Source: Planctomycetota bacterium
GTDB taxonomy: Bacteria > Planctomycetota > Planctomycetia > Pirellulales > Pirellulaceae
Direction of reading: 5' to 3'
Length of the DNA stretch: 9,424 bases
Assembly: GCA_019347795.1 (NCBI GenBank)
Contig: JAHWKS010000128.1
Coordinates: forward strand, 1 to 9,424
Below the pieces are notes generated by a model. That model did no database searches. It was given only the letters and a program-made list of their open reading frames with translations, and was not told the origin of the DNA. Below are positions 1 through 5,841 of this stretch, one piece after another (the stretch's first letter is position 1; every line of letters starts with the position of its first letter). The translations under genes and the position numbers were made by a program.

Positions 1-183
1 CCCCGGCGACAGCCGGCGGGAGTTTCCCTCAAATTGCCAACGCGCCTCGGACGAACCGGTCTATCCGCTTTGCCTCCGCCGACGCCTTCGGCGCCGGCGG
101 AGGCAAAGCGGATGTGGAGGCTCGTGCCGAGGGTGGGTGCACTGAGGGAAGCTCCCACCGGCGGTCGCCGGCGGTCGCCGGGG
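1..183. repeat. Long imperfect inverted repeat (palindromic element)
   Basis: The left half, read as its reverse complement, matches the right half in order. The core is a perfect 19-bp stem, 63-81 against 95-113. Its 13-base loop contains a further 4-bp stem (83-86 with 90-93). The outer part pairs 12-30 with 144-162 (17 of 19) and 1-11 with 173-183 (10 of 11). The stretch 31-62 against 114-143 is only partly similar. The right arm carries an extra 10 bases because of a tandem duplication. The element may continue left of the window. It could be a MITE-like or REP-like element, or an RNA hairpin at the end of an upstream transcript. There is no T-run after the stem, so it is not a standard terminator. 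Open frames here on both strands read proline/alanine-rich peptides that mirror each other because of the palindrome; I do not call them genes. Confidence 0.8.
161..180 (+). repeat. 10-bp tandem duplication
   Basis: GCGGTCGCCG occurs twice back to back (161-170 and 171-180). It lies in the right arm of the large inverted repeat. The left arm has only one counterpart (near 1-12), so the duplication probably arose after the palindrome formed. Confidence 0.8.
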
Positions 184-247
184 GCATCTTCCTCGCGACC
201 ACTGTTACCGCGATTCGGGGACGGGCGCTCATGCAGCCGGTTCCCAA

Positions 248-277
248 TTGACTTCACTACAACGCACGGGCTAGAAT
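248..277 (+). promoter_or_regulatory. Sigma70-like promoter upstream of the DUF1501 gene
   Basis: TTGACT (248-253) and TAGAAT (272-277) each match the -35 and -10 consensus at 5 of 6 bases and are 18 bases apart. They are the best such pair seen in the window. Transcription would begin near 284, leaving a leader of about 55 bases. The surroundings are clearly more AT-rich than the flanks. The predicted start sits on an inverted repeat, CATCAA (284-289) with TTGATG (296-301). A second one follows, TGGGT (300-304) with ACCCA (307-311). Either could be an operator or a leader hairpin; that part is inference. Confidence 0.6.
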
Positions 278-339
278 TACGTTCATCAATGGATGTTGAT
301 GGGTCAACCCACGACCCCCTTCGATTTAGGACCTCCGCC

Positions 340-1722
340 ATGATTCGTGTGAACCTTGGGGCCGCCGGAAAGTATTGCGATGGGCTCTCGCGCCGCAGTT
401 TTCTGCAGCTCGGCGTGGCGGGGATGGGCGCCGCCGGCCTGGGGCGCGTGCTCCAGGCGAAGGAGGCCTCGGCCAACGCGGGCGCCCCGCGCAAGAACAC
501 GTCGGTCATTCTCCTGTGGCTGGACGGCGGGCCGGGGCACATGGATATGTACGACATGAAGCCCGCGGCCCCGGCGGAATACCGCGGCATCTGGAGCCCC
601 ATCCGCACCAATGTTCCCGGCATCGAGATCACGGAGCTGTTCCCGCTGCAGGCGAAGATCGCCGACAAGTTCTCCATCGTCCGCTCGCTGCATCACGACT
701 CGGGGGATCACTTCACCGGCGGACACTGGATGCTCACCGGCCGGGGCGCCGGCGTCAGCGGCGGGGCAACCGACGGCAAATATCCCTTCTTCGGCGCCAT
801 CGCCACCAAGATGAGCGGCCCCCGGCACGCCGGGATGCCGGCGAACGTGGCGATTCCGCACGCGATGAGCATCGGCAAGCGGCCCGGCTACTTCGGCGGC
901 AACTACCTCGGCGTCGAGCACAATCCGTTCGACACCGGCGGCGATCCGAACTCGGCGAAATTCCAGGTGCAGAACATCGCTCTGCAGAACCAGATGACGA
1001 TTGAGCGACTGGAAAACCGCCGCTCGCTGCTCACGTCGTTCGACAAGCTGCAGTCGGACGTCGATCACTCCGGCGCCCTGGAGGCGATCGACCGCTTCGA
1101 CCGGCAGGCGTATGAACTTGTCACCAGCCAGCGGGCCCGCGAGGCGTTCGATCTCAGCCGCGAAGACGACAAGCTCCGCGATTCCTACGGCCGGCACTCC
1201 TGGGGTCAGAGCGTCCTCCTGGCCCGCCGGCTGGTGGAGGCGGGCACGACCTTCGTCACCTGCCACTTCGGCGGCTGGGACCATCACTGGAACCTCCAGT
1301 CCGGCATGAACAACTACCTGCCGAAGTTGGACCAGGCCGTGAGCGGGCTGTTGAACGACCTCGACGATCGCGGCCTCCTGGACCAGGTGCTGGTGGTCCT
1401 CTGCGGCGAGTTCAGCCGCACGCCGCGGATGAACGACGGTGGGAACGGCGGCCCGCCCCTGAGCATGGGAACCCCCGGCCGCGATCACTGGGGCAACGCC
1501 ATGTTCTGCTTCTTCGCCGGCGGCGGGACCCAGGGAGGCCGCATCGTCGGCTCCACCAACCGCCTGGGCGAAGTCCCCCAAGACCGCCCGCTGCGTCCCG
1601 GCGATATCCACCACACCATCTATCACAGCCTCGGCGTCGATCCCCACGCCAGCTTCCTCGACCACTCCGGCCGCCCCATCCCCGCCATCGACCACGGCGA
1701 GGTGATCCACGAGCTGCTGTAA
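340..1722 (+). CDS. DUF1501 family protein, Tat-exported
   Basis: The product is 460 residues. The start is the ATG at 340, just before a twin-arginine signal: S17-R18-R19-S20-F21-L22-Q23, then an Ala/Gly/Leu-rich stretch to about residue 40. The frame stays open upstream to 34, but that part lies in the palindrome and promoter. AGGA at 328-331 may be the ribosome-binding site. The family belongs to the alkaline phosphatase/sulfatase-like superfamily. Family hallmarks visible are VILLWLDGGPGHMD (about 56-69), the RSLHHDSGDH stretch, GGWDHHWN, CGEFSRTPRMN, GRDHWGNAM and a His-rich IHHTIYHSLGVD region near the C-terminus. The length is normal for the family. It is probably folded in the cytoplasm and exported by Tat. 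In planctomycetes such genes usually sit beside DUF1549/DUF1553 cytochrome-type genes; none follows here, and what lies to the left is unknown. The substrate and reaction are unknown. The family call is secure. Confidence 0.93.
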   Translation: MIRVNLGAAGKYCDGLSRRSFLQLGVAGMGAAGLGRVLQAKEASANAGAPRKNTSVILLWLDGGPGHMDMYDMKPAAPAEYRGIWSPIRTNVPGIEITELFPLQAKIADKFSIVRSLHHDSGDHFTGGHWMLTGRGAGVSGGATDGKYPFFGAIATKMSGPRHAGMPANVAIPHAMSIGKRPGYFGGNYLGVEHNPFDTGGDPNSAKFQVQNIALQNQMTIERLENRRSLLTSFDKLQSDVDHSGALEAIDRFDRQAYELVTSQRAREAFDLSREDDKLRDSYGRHSWGQSVLLARRLVEAGTTFVTCHFGGWDHHWNLQSGMNNYLPKLDQAVSGLLNDLDDRGLLDQVLVVLCGEFSRTPRMNDGGNGGPPLSMGTPGRDHWGNAMFCFFAGGGTQGGRIVGSTNRLGEVPQDRPLRPGDIHHTIYHSLGVDPHASFLDHSGRPIPAIDHGEVIHELL

Positions 1723-1738
1723 CGGCGCTCGCCCCGAC

Positions 1739-1766
1739 TTGCCTTCGCGGCGGGGTGTGTTACATT
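1739..1766 (+). promoter_or_regulatory. Possible promoter for fae
   Basis: TTGCCT (1739-1744) and TACATT (1761-1766) each match the sigma70 consensus at 4 of 6 bases, with a 16-base spacer. They lie in the 94-base gap between the DUF1501 stop and fae. This is a weak match. It is supported mainly by the position and by the lack of any other reason to expect the two genes to be co-transcribed. Confidence 0.3.
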
Positions 1767-1816
1767 CTCGTTTTCACTTTGGCAAGTCGTATCCTCGTGC
1801 ATGGGAGACCGTTTCG

Positions 1817-2314
1817 ATGTCGATGTTCATTGGTGAAGCGCTGGTCGGCGAAGGGAATGAAGTCGCCCATATCGATCTGGTGATCGGCAGCAAAGACGGC
1901 CCCGTGGGACACGCGTTCGTGAATGCGCTCGCCCGGCAAAGCCAAGGGCACTCGAACTTGCTGGCGGTCCTGGCGCCGAACCTGGCCGTGAAGCCCGCCA
2001 CTGTGCTGGTGACGAAGGTGACCATCAAGGGCGCCGGCCAAGCCGTGCAGATGTTCGGGCCGGCCCAGTCGGCGGTGGCGAAAGCCGTGGCGGACTCGGT
2101 GGCCGAGGGGGTGATTCCCAAAGACCAGGCCGAGGACCTGGTGATCGTCTGCGGCGTGTTCATCCACTGGGAAGCCAAGGACAACAAGAAGATCTACGAC
2201 TACAACTATGAAGCCACGAAGCTCTCGATCGCTGGTGCGATGAAGGGCAAGCCGACCGTGCAGGAGATGCTGGACGGCAAAGACAAAGTCGAGCACCCCT
2301 TCAAGGGATTCTGA
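1817..2314 (+). CDS. fae: Formaldehyde-activating enzyme (Fae)
   Basis: The product is 165 residues, the usual size for stand-alone Fae. Fae condenses formaldehyde with tetrahydromethanopterin to 5,10-methylene-H4MPT in the cytoplasm, the entry step of the H4MPT-linked formaldehyde oxidation pathway. The N-terminus, FIGEALVGEGNEVAHIDLVIG, is nearly diagnostic; His18 matches the catalytic His17 of the Methylobacterium enzyme. GSKDGPVGHAF, the LAVLAPNLAVKP stretch, the GPAQSAVAKAVADSVAEGVIP region and the C-terminal EHPFKGF also fit the family. The start at 1817 is chosen because GGGAGA (1803-1808) lies 8 bases upstream and because family similarity begins at residue 3; an ATG at 1823 is possible. 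There is no fusion to hexulose-phosphate synthase, as some archaeal homologues have. The dehydrogenase for the next step follows 159 bases downstream on the same strand. Confidence 0.97.
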   Translation: MSMFIGEALVGEGNEVAHIDLVIGSKDGPVGHAFVNALARQSQGHSNLLAVLAPNLAVKPATVLVTKVTIKGAGQAVQMFGPAQSAVAKAVADSVAEGVIPKDQAEDLVIVCGVFIHWEAKDNKKIYDYNYEATKLSIAGAMKGKPTVQEMLDGKDKVEHPFKGF

Positions 2315-2323
2315 TGGCCATGA

Positions 2324-2351
2324 TCAGCCGCGACGCGCTGGCGTCCGGTTC
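2324..2351 (+). repeat. REP-like hairpin repeat, copy 1
   Basis: A 28-base unit starts 9 bases after the fae stop and matches copy 3 (2417-2444) at 27 of 28 bases. It contains a small hairpin, stem GACGC/GCGTC around the loop GCTG, between the flanks TCAGCCGC and CCGGTTC. The single difference from copy 3 falls in the loop. It is also complementary to the inverted copy at 2383-2411, so the transcript can fold into a larger stem. Confidence 0.8.
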
Positions 2352-2382
2352 GGAATCCTGGGAACAATGATTCAAGGAACCG

Positions 2383-2411
2383 GAACCGGGGACTAGCGCC
2401 CCGCGGCTGAT
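2383..2411 (-). repeat. REP-like hairpin repeat, copy 2 (inverted)
   Basis: Read on the minus strand, this matches copy 3 at 23 of 28 bases with the same flanks. The stem is GGGGC/GTCCC around GCTA. All five differences keep the pairing: A-T becomes G-C, C-G becomes G-C, and one G-C becomes G-T. This pattern suggests selection for the folded form. Confidence 0.75.
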
Positions 2412-2416
2412 GAGGT

Positions 2417-2444
2417 TCAGCCGCGACGCGCTAGCGTCCGGTTC
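2417..2444 (+). repeat. REP-like hairpin repeat, copy 3
   Basis: This 28-base unit is a direct repeat of copy 1, with stem GACGC/GCGTC around GCTA. It ends 29 bases before the start codon of the dehydrogenase gene, so the hairpin lies in that gene's leader if fae and the dehydrogenase are co-transcribed. Confidence 0.8.
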
Positions 2445-2473
2445 TTCTTGTCCAACTGCGGGCGAGCGCGCAA

Positions 2474-3343
2474 ATGAGCAAGCCGAAGATCCTGCTTCAG
2501 CTTGATCCTGATCCGCATCCCAGCTCATTCGATGCGGTGGTGGCGATCGACGCGGGGGTCGATCATCTGCTGCAATATCACGGCGTGGCGCCGGCGCAGG
2601 CGGCCCCCCTCGTGCACGGCGCCATCTTCACCCGCGGCGGCGACGACCTGCGGCGCACGGCGATCTTCATCGGCGGGGCCAACGTCGCCGACGGCGAGCG
2701 ACTGCTGGACGCCGTGCAGCAGGCTTTCTTCGGCCCGATGCGGGTAAGCGTGATGCTGGACGCCAACGGCGCCAACACCACCGCGGCCGCAGCGGTCATC
2801 GCCGCGGGTCGGCACGTCCCGTTGAAAGGGTCGGAGGCGGTGGTCCTGGCGGCGACCGGGCCGGTTGGACAGCGGGCGGCAAGGCTACTCGCGCGGCAAA
2901 GCGCGAAGGTGCGGGTCGGCTCGCGAAGCGTCGAGCGAGCCCAATCGGTGTGTGATGCGCTTTCGGCTGCGATTGACGGAGCGTCCCTTGCGCCCGTCGC
3001 AACCGGAAGCGCCGAGGAAACAGCAACGGCGATCGACGGCGCCGCGATCGTCATCGCCGCCGGCGCCGCGGGCGTCGAACTGCTGTCTGAAGAAATCCGA
3101 AAGCAGGCCTCATCGCTCCGCGTCGTGATCGACCTGAACGCCGTTCCGCCTCCGGGCGTGGGAGGCGTGAAGGCGACGGATAAGGCGAAGGAGCGCGACG
3201 GGCAGATTTGCTACGGCGCCCTGGGCGTCGGCGGCGCCAAGATGAAGATTCACAAGGCCGCGCTGGCGAAGCTTTTCGACGCCAACGACCAGGTGCTCGA
3301 CGCCGAAGAGATCCTCGCTATCGGCCAGGAACTCGTCTGGTAA
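2474..3343 (+). CDS. mtdB/mtdC: Methylene-tetrahydromethanopterin dehydrogenase (MtdB/MtdC family)
   Basis: The product is 289 residues, the normal family length. It oxidises methylene-H4MPT to methenyl-H4MPT with NAD(P)+, the step after Fae. The N-terminal domain shows the family stretch SSFDAVVAIDAGVDHL (17-32), IFTRGG and RTAIFIGG (61-68), then NTTAAAAV (101-108). A Rossmann domain follows, with VVLAATGPVGQRAARLLA (123-140). The strand end VGSRS (148-152) puts Ser and Arg where an NADP phosphate could bind, suggesting a preference for NADP. VIDLNAVPPPGVGGV (218-232) and the C-terminal GALGVGGAKMKIHKA are also typical. MtdC is the form described from Gemmata and is NADP-specific; MtdB is the proteobacterial form. 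I cannot separate the two by eye, though the likely host favours MtdC. Only a weak GCGAG (2463-2467) precedes the ATG. It is probably co-transcribed with fae unless the repeats between them terminate transcription. Confidence 0.93.
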   Translation: MSKPKILLQLDPDPHPSSFDAVVAIDAGVDHLLQYHGVAPAQAAPLVHGAIFTRGGDDLRRTAIFIGGANVADGERLLDAVQQAFFGPMRVSVMLDANGANTTAAAAVIAAGRHVPLKGSEAVVLAATGPVGQRAARLLARQSAKVRVGSRSVERAQSVCDALSAAIDGASLAPVATGSAEETATAIDGAAIVIAAGAAGVELLSEEIRKQASSLRVVIDLNAVPPPGVGGVKATDKAKERDGQICYGALGVGGAKMKIHKAALAKLFDANDQVLDAEEILAIGQELVW

Positions 3344-3377
3344 ATTCGGCGCTAGGCCTGTCACCAAACACGAGGAA

Positions 3378-3396
3378 TCAAGACGTTTTGTCTTGA
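3378..3396 (+). other. Hairpin downstream of the methylene-H4MPT dehydrogenase gene
   Basis: TCAAGAC (3378-3384) pairs perfectly with GTCTTGA (3390-3396) around the loop GTTTT. It lies 35 bases after the dehydrogenase stop. No T-run follows on either strand, so it is not a standard intrinsic terminator. It could still be a 3' end hairpin or a binding site. Confidence 0.4.
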
Positions 3397-3450
3397 CCTG
3401 GCCGCCGCGCGCTGGTAGACCTGCGAGGGATTGCTCATTCCTTGGACTTC

Positions 3451-3457
3451 GAGGAGG
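3451..3457 (+). promoter_or_regulatory. Ribosome-binding site that sets a GTG start
   Basis: GAGGAGG at 3451-3457 is a near-perfect Shine-Dalgarno sequence with a 5-base spacer to the GTG at 3463. It decides against the in-frame TTG at 3442, which lies upstream of it. Confidence 0.75.
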
Positions 3458-3462
3458 TCGCC

Positions 3463-4365
3463 GTGTGCGGATTGCGACGCGTCATCCCATGTGCGGGGAA
3501 GGTCCGCCTCCCTTCCCCCCGCCCTAGCGCCCAGTCGGTAGCGGCGCTTGGCGGACTGCTGGCGGTGCTGGCGTTTGCCGCAATCGGAAACAGCCAGCGT
3601 CCCGAGGGTGATGAATCCCCTCCCCGCGAGTTGGCGGCCGCGGCGGAGGAGTTCACGCGCGAGTCTCGCCGAACCGCGGCGGAGTACGAATTGATACTCG
3701 CGGTAAGTCCGGAACGGACGCTGGAGCTCCAAAGCGGCTCGCTCTTGCGTTGGACAAACCCGCTGGGGGGCCGGCAAGCGAACGGGCATGTCTTTCTTTG
3801 GACGGATCGCGGCCGCCCCGAAGCGACGGCTTCGATCTATCAGTTTGTCGGCGCGGACGGCAACGTCCACGAGCACCATGAGTTCTGTTCGCTGTCGCGG
3901 GACCCGCTTATGGCCCGCGGCGCGCGAACGTGGGCGCCAGTCGAGCCGGGAGTGGAGCTTCGGCCGCTGCCGGACGCTCCTTTGCCGGCGGAGTCCCGAG
4001 TGCGGCGATTGCAGCAAATGCGGGCCATGGCGAGAAAGTTCACCGCCGATAAGACGACGCGCGACGGCGTCCAGCGCACGCTGCGGCTGCTCCCGCAGCC
4101 GGTGTACCGGTACGAAGGGAAACATCCCGGCATTACGGATGGGGCGCTAATCGCATTCGTCGAGGCGACCGATCCGGAACTGTTCCTGTGGATTGAGGTC
4201 GGCGCGGACGACGACGCGGAATGGCGCTATGGCGTCGCGCGGATGAACAGCATACAACTGCGGACCTTCTACGACGGCGCGCTGGTCTGGGAGGCGCCCA
4301 CCCTTGCCTGGCGCGACGCCCTGAACCGCCGGGATCGCCCCTACACCGCGTTCCAGATTCGCTGA
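3463..4365 (+). CDS. Conserved-looking protein of unknown function with N-terminal membrane/signal segment
   Basis: The product is 300 residues, starting at the GTG at 3463 behind a strong GAGGAGG site. A basic N-terminus (residues 1-20) precedes a hydrophobic segment at about 23-42 (SVAALGGLLAVLAFAAIG), which is either an uncleaved anchor or a signal peptide. The rest is soluble and carries no catalytic motif I recognise. It has an acidic, Ala-rich helical linker (about 45-75), then SGSLLRWTNPLGG and the Trp-containing strand HVFLWTDRGRPEATASIY. Next come HEHHEFCSLS, the Pro-rich VELRPLPDAPLPAESR, a basic helix (RRLQQMRAMARKFTA) and the strand-rich ELFLWIEVGADDDAEWRYG. It looks like the lineage-restricted exported proteins common in planctomycetes, which have no assigned function. 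Codon use matches its neighbours. It is separated from the dehydrogenase gene by 119 bases and may have its own promoter. Confidence 0.85.
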   Translation: MCGLRRVIPCAGKVRLPSPRPSAQSVAALGGLLAVLAFAAIGNSQRPEGDESPPRELAAAAEEFTRESRRTAAEYELILAVSPERTLELQSGSLLRWTNPLGGRQANGHVFLWTDRGRPEATASIYQFVGADGNVHEHHEFCSLSRDPLMARGARTWAPVEPGVELRPLPDAPLPAESRVRRLQQMRAMARKFTADKTTRDGVQRTLRLLPQPVYRYEGKHPGITDGALIAFVEATDPELFLWIEVGADDDAEWRYGVARMNSIQLRTFYDGALVWEAPTLAWRDALNRRDRPYTAFQIR

Positions 4366-4418
4366 CGGTTTGAGGGTCTCACCGCCGGCGTCATTGGATC
4401 TCGGGACGATCGCCTCCA

Positions 4419-4466
4419 ACACGAAAAAACCCGTCGCAGGGGTCTTCTGCGACGGGTTGCTCGTGT
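4419..4466 (-). terminator. Strong intrinsic terminator between convergent genes
   Basis: AACCCGTCGCAG (4428-4439) pairs perfectly with CTGCGACGGGTT (4447-4458) around a 7-base loop. An outer stem pairs ACACGA (4419-4424) with TCGTGT (4461-4466). Read on the minus strand, the 12-bp stem runs straight into TTTTTT, the standard form, so it mainly ends the HTH/receiver gene. On the plus strand only a short GCTCGTGTT follows, but the stem may also stop transcription from the 300-residue protein gene. Confidence 0.85.
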
Positions 4467-4504
4467 TATGCGACGAGATGCGGGGCCAGCGGGGGACCGC
4501 TTGC

Positions 4505-5077
4505 TCACACTAACTCTTTCTTCGCCCCGATCAGCGTCCGCAGTCGCTCGGCCAAAAGCTTGGCGTCGAACGGCTTCTTGAACGTCTCGTTGATCGTCGA
4601 GCGGTCGAAGCTGATCGATCCGCCGTCGTCGGGCAACAGGGCGATCAGGATCGTCTCGGCGAAGCTTTCGTTCTTCCGCAGGTTCTGGCAAATCTGCAGC
4701 GCCTCGACCTTGCCGATCGAGAAGTCGCAGATGATGCAGTCGGGATGAAAACTCTCGGCTTGGATTCCCGCCTCAAAGCCGCTGGCGGCCACGGCCACCT
4801 TGAACGACTTCTCCGGCGGCAATTCCCGCTTGAGATTCTCGATCAGGACGGGGTCCTGAGCGACCACCAGCACTTTGGCCATCGCCTCGTCTTCGAGGTC
4901 GCCCAGCGGCATCCCGTGCTCTTTGAGGAACTTAATCAAGTACTCGCGGGGAATTCGCCGGTCCTGGGAACCGGGAATTCGATATCCTTTCAAGCGGCCC
5001 GAATCGAACCATTTGCTAACGGTTCGCGGGGCCACCTTACAGATCTTGGCGACCTGTCCCGTTGTGAAGACCTTCAT
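4505..5077 (-). CDS. HTH (excisionase/MerR-type) DNA-binding protein fused to an atypical receiver domain
   Basis: The product is 190 residues. The ATG at 5077 is chosen because GGAGA (5085-5089) lies 7 bases upstream and the HTH domain begins at once; the frame stays open to 5863 but reads nothing protein-like. Residues 1-55 are a winged HTH of the excisionase type (TTGQVAKICKVAPRTVSKWFDSGRL, then DRRIPREYLIKFL). Residues 66-190 follow the receiver fold, with a candidate phospho-acceptor Asp118 (IICDFSIG) and Lys168-Pro169 (FKKPF). Oddities: the Mg-binding acidic pair after strand 1 is replaced by Ala73-Gln74 (VLVVAQDP), and the switch Thr/Ser at the end of strand 4 appears to be Leu147 (LIALLPDD). 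The receiver may therefore be poorly phosphorylated, or act as a dimerisation or ligand module. The N-terminal DNA-binding and C-terminal receiver order is the reverse of most response regulators. No kinase is adjacent. The target is unknown; its own upstream gap is a natural candidate. Confidence 0.88.
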   Translation of the reverse strand: MKVFTTGQVAKICKVAPRTVSKWFDSGRLKGYRIPGSQDRRIPREYLIKFLKEHGMPLGDLEDEAMAKVLVVAQDPVLIENLKRELPPEKSFKVAVAASGFEAGIQAESFHPDCIICDFSIGKVEALQICQNLRKNESFAETILIALLPDDGGSISFDRSTINETFKKPFDAKLLAERLRTLIGAKKELV

Positions 5078-5493
5078 CGCAGGCTCTCCAATACTCACTC
5101 GATGAATCGACATCGGCGCGCCGGCGCGGCGGGTGTCCGGCGCGTAACAGGCCCGCATGATTGGCGCTGGATCGCCGGCGCCGGGCTTCGGTCCATCTCC
5201 GCGGGCTGTGGGAGGGCGCCGGCCATCGTGCCAATCATCTGGGTCAGGGCCTAACGGTAATCTTGTTTCTGATCGGCTTCGGCTCAGCTCCTTCTGATCC
5301 ACGCCCTCAGAAAATACATCGGCAATCAGCACGCGCCGCACTCGGCGAAATTCCCCTCGTCGCCATGCCCAACGGGCGATCGGCGGCGGCGGATGGCATT
5401 CGACGCGGGCTGCGCAAAACTTCCGGCGAAGCAAAACTCTGCGGGGAAACCGCGGGCGGGAAGTCTCCCGCGCAAGGTGCGCAGAAGACTCGT

Positions 5494-5513
5494 GAAGGTT
5501 GCCGTCAACCTTC
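5494..5513. other. Perfect 8-bp hairpin
   Basis: GAAGGTTG (5494-5501) pairs with CAACCTTC (5506-5513) around the tetraloop CCGT. No T-run follows on either strand. It lies inside the long gene-free region, with GC-rich inverted repeats just to its left (about 5450-5472), so it could be part of a larger RNA fold. Confidence 0.5.
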
Positions 5514-5825
5514 GGCAGGTCGCCCCCCCTCCTTAGATGCGTCGCCCGGCGAATCGGTTCGAGGCGAACTGAAGGCCGGAAACATCCTTGGCAACTTAAT
5601 TTTCGTTTGTTGGCGCCCTTCTTCTTTAGAAAGTTTCGCAGGTCATAACGGGCGATTGGAAAACGCTGGCGGCGCCAAGCGGTCTTCGCATGCCAGTTGC
5701 GTCCCCTGGTCCGCCAAACCCCGTCGCGCCGGTCCCGGTGAAGACGCGACTTGCGCAGGAGGGGAAAGACTCGGCAGAGCGTAAGGTCAAGCCCCGGCTT
5801 CCTCGGTCCCGCCAGTTCAATCGCC

Positions 5826-5841
5826 TCCAGCAATTGCTGGA
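5826..5841. promoter_or_regulatory. 16-bp perfect palindrome, possible operator
   Basis: TCCAGCAATTGCTGGA is an exact 16-base palindrome with no spacer. Such symmetry without a loop suits a dimeric DNA-binding protein better than an RNA hairpin. It sits about 190 bases upstream of the small ORF at 6034 and 750 bases upstream of the HTH/receiver gene. No regulator can be assigned from the sequence. Confidence 0.4.

Noticed and set aside
29..247. Minus-strand 72-residue frame
   Set aside because: Its peptide mirrors the plus-strand reading because the DNA is palindromic; there is no ribosome site or recognisable domain.
34..339. Upstream extension of the DUF1501 frame
   Set aside because: It lies in the palindrome and across the predicted promoter, and the twin-arginine signal begins right after the ATG at 340.
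304..1710. Long minus-strand frame opposite the DUF1501 gene
   Set aside because: It is the antisense shadow of a clearly recognised gene in GC-rich DNA; its His/Val/Ala-rich translation matches no fold.
5161..5784. Plus-strand 207-residue frame in the gap
   Set aside because: Composition is low-complexity and there is no motif or ribosome site; it looks like a chance open frame.
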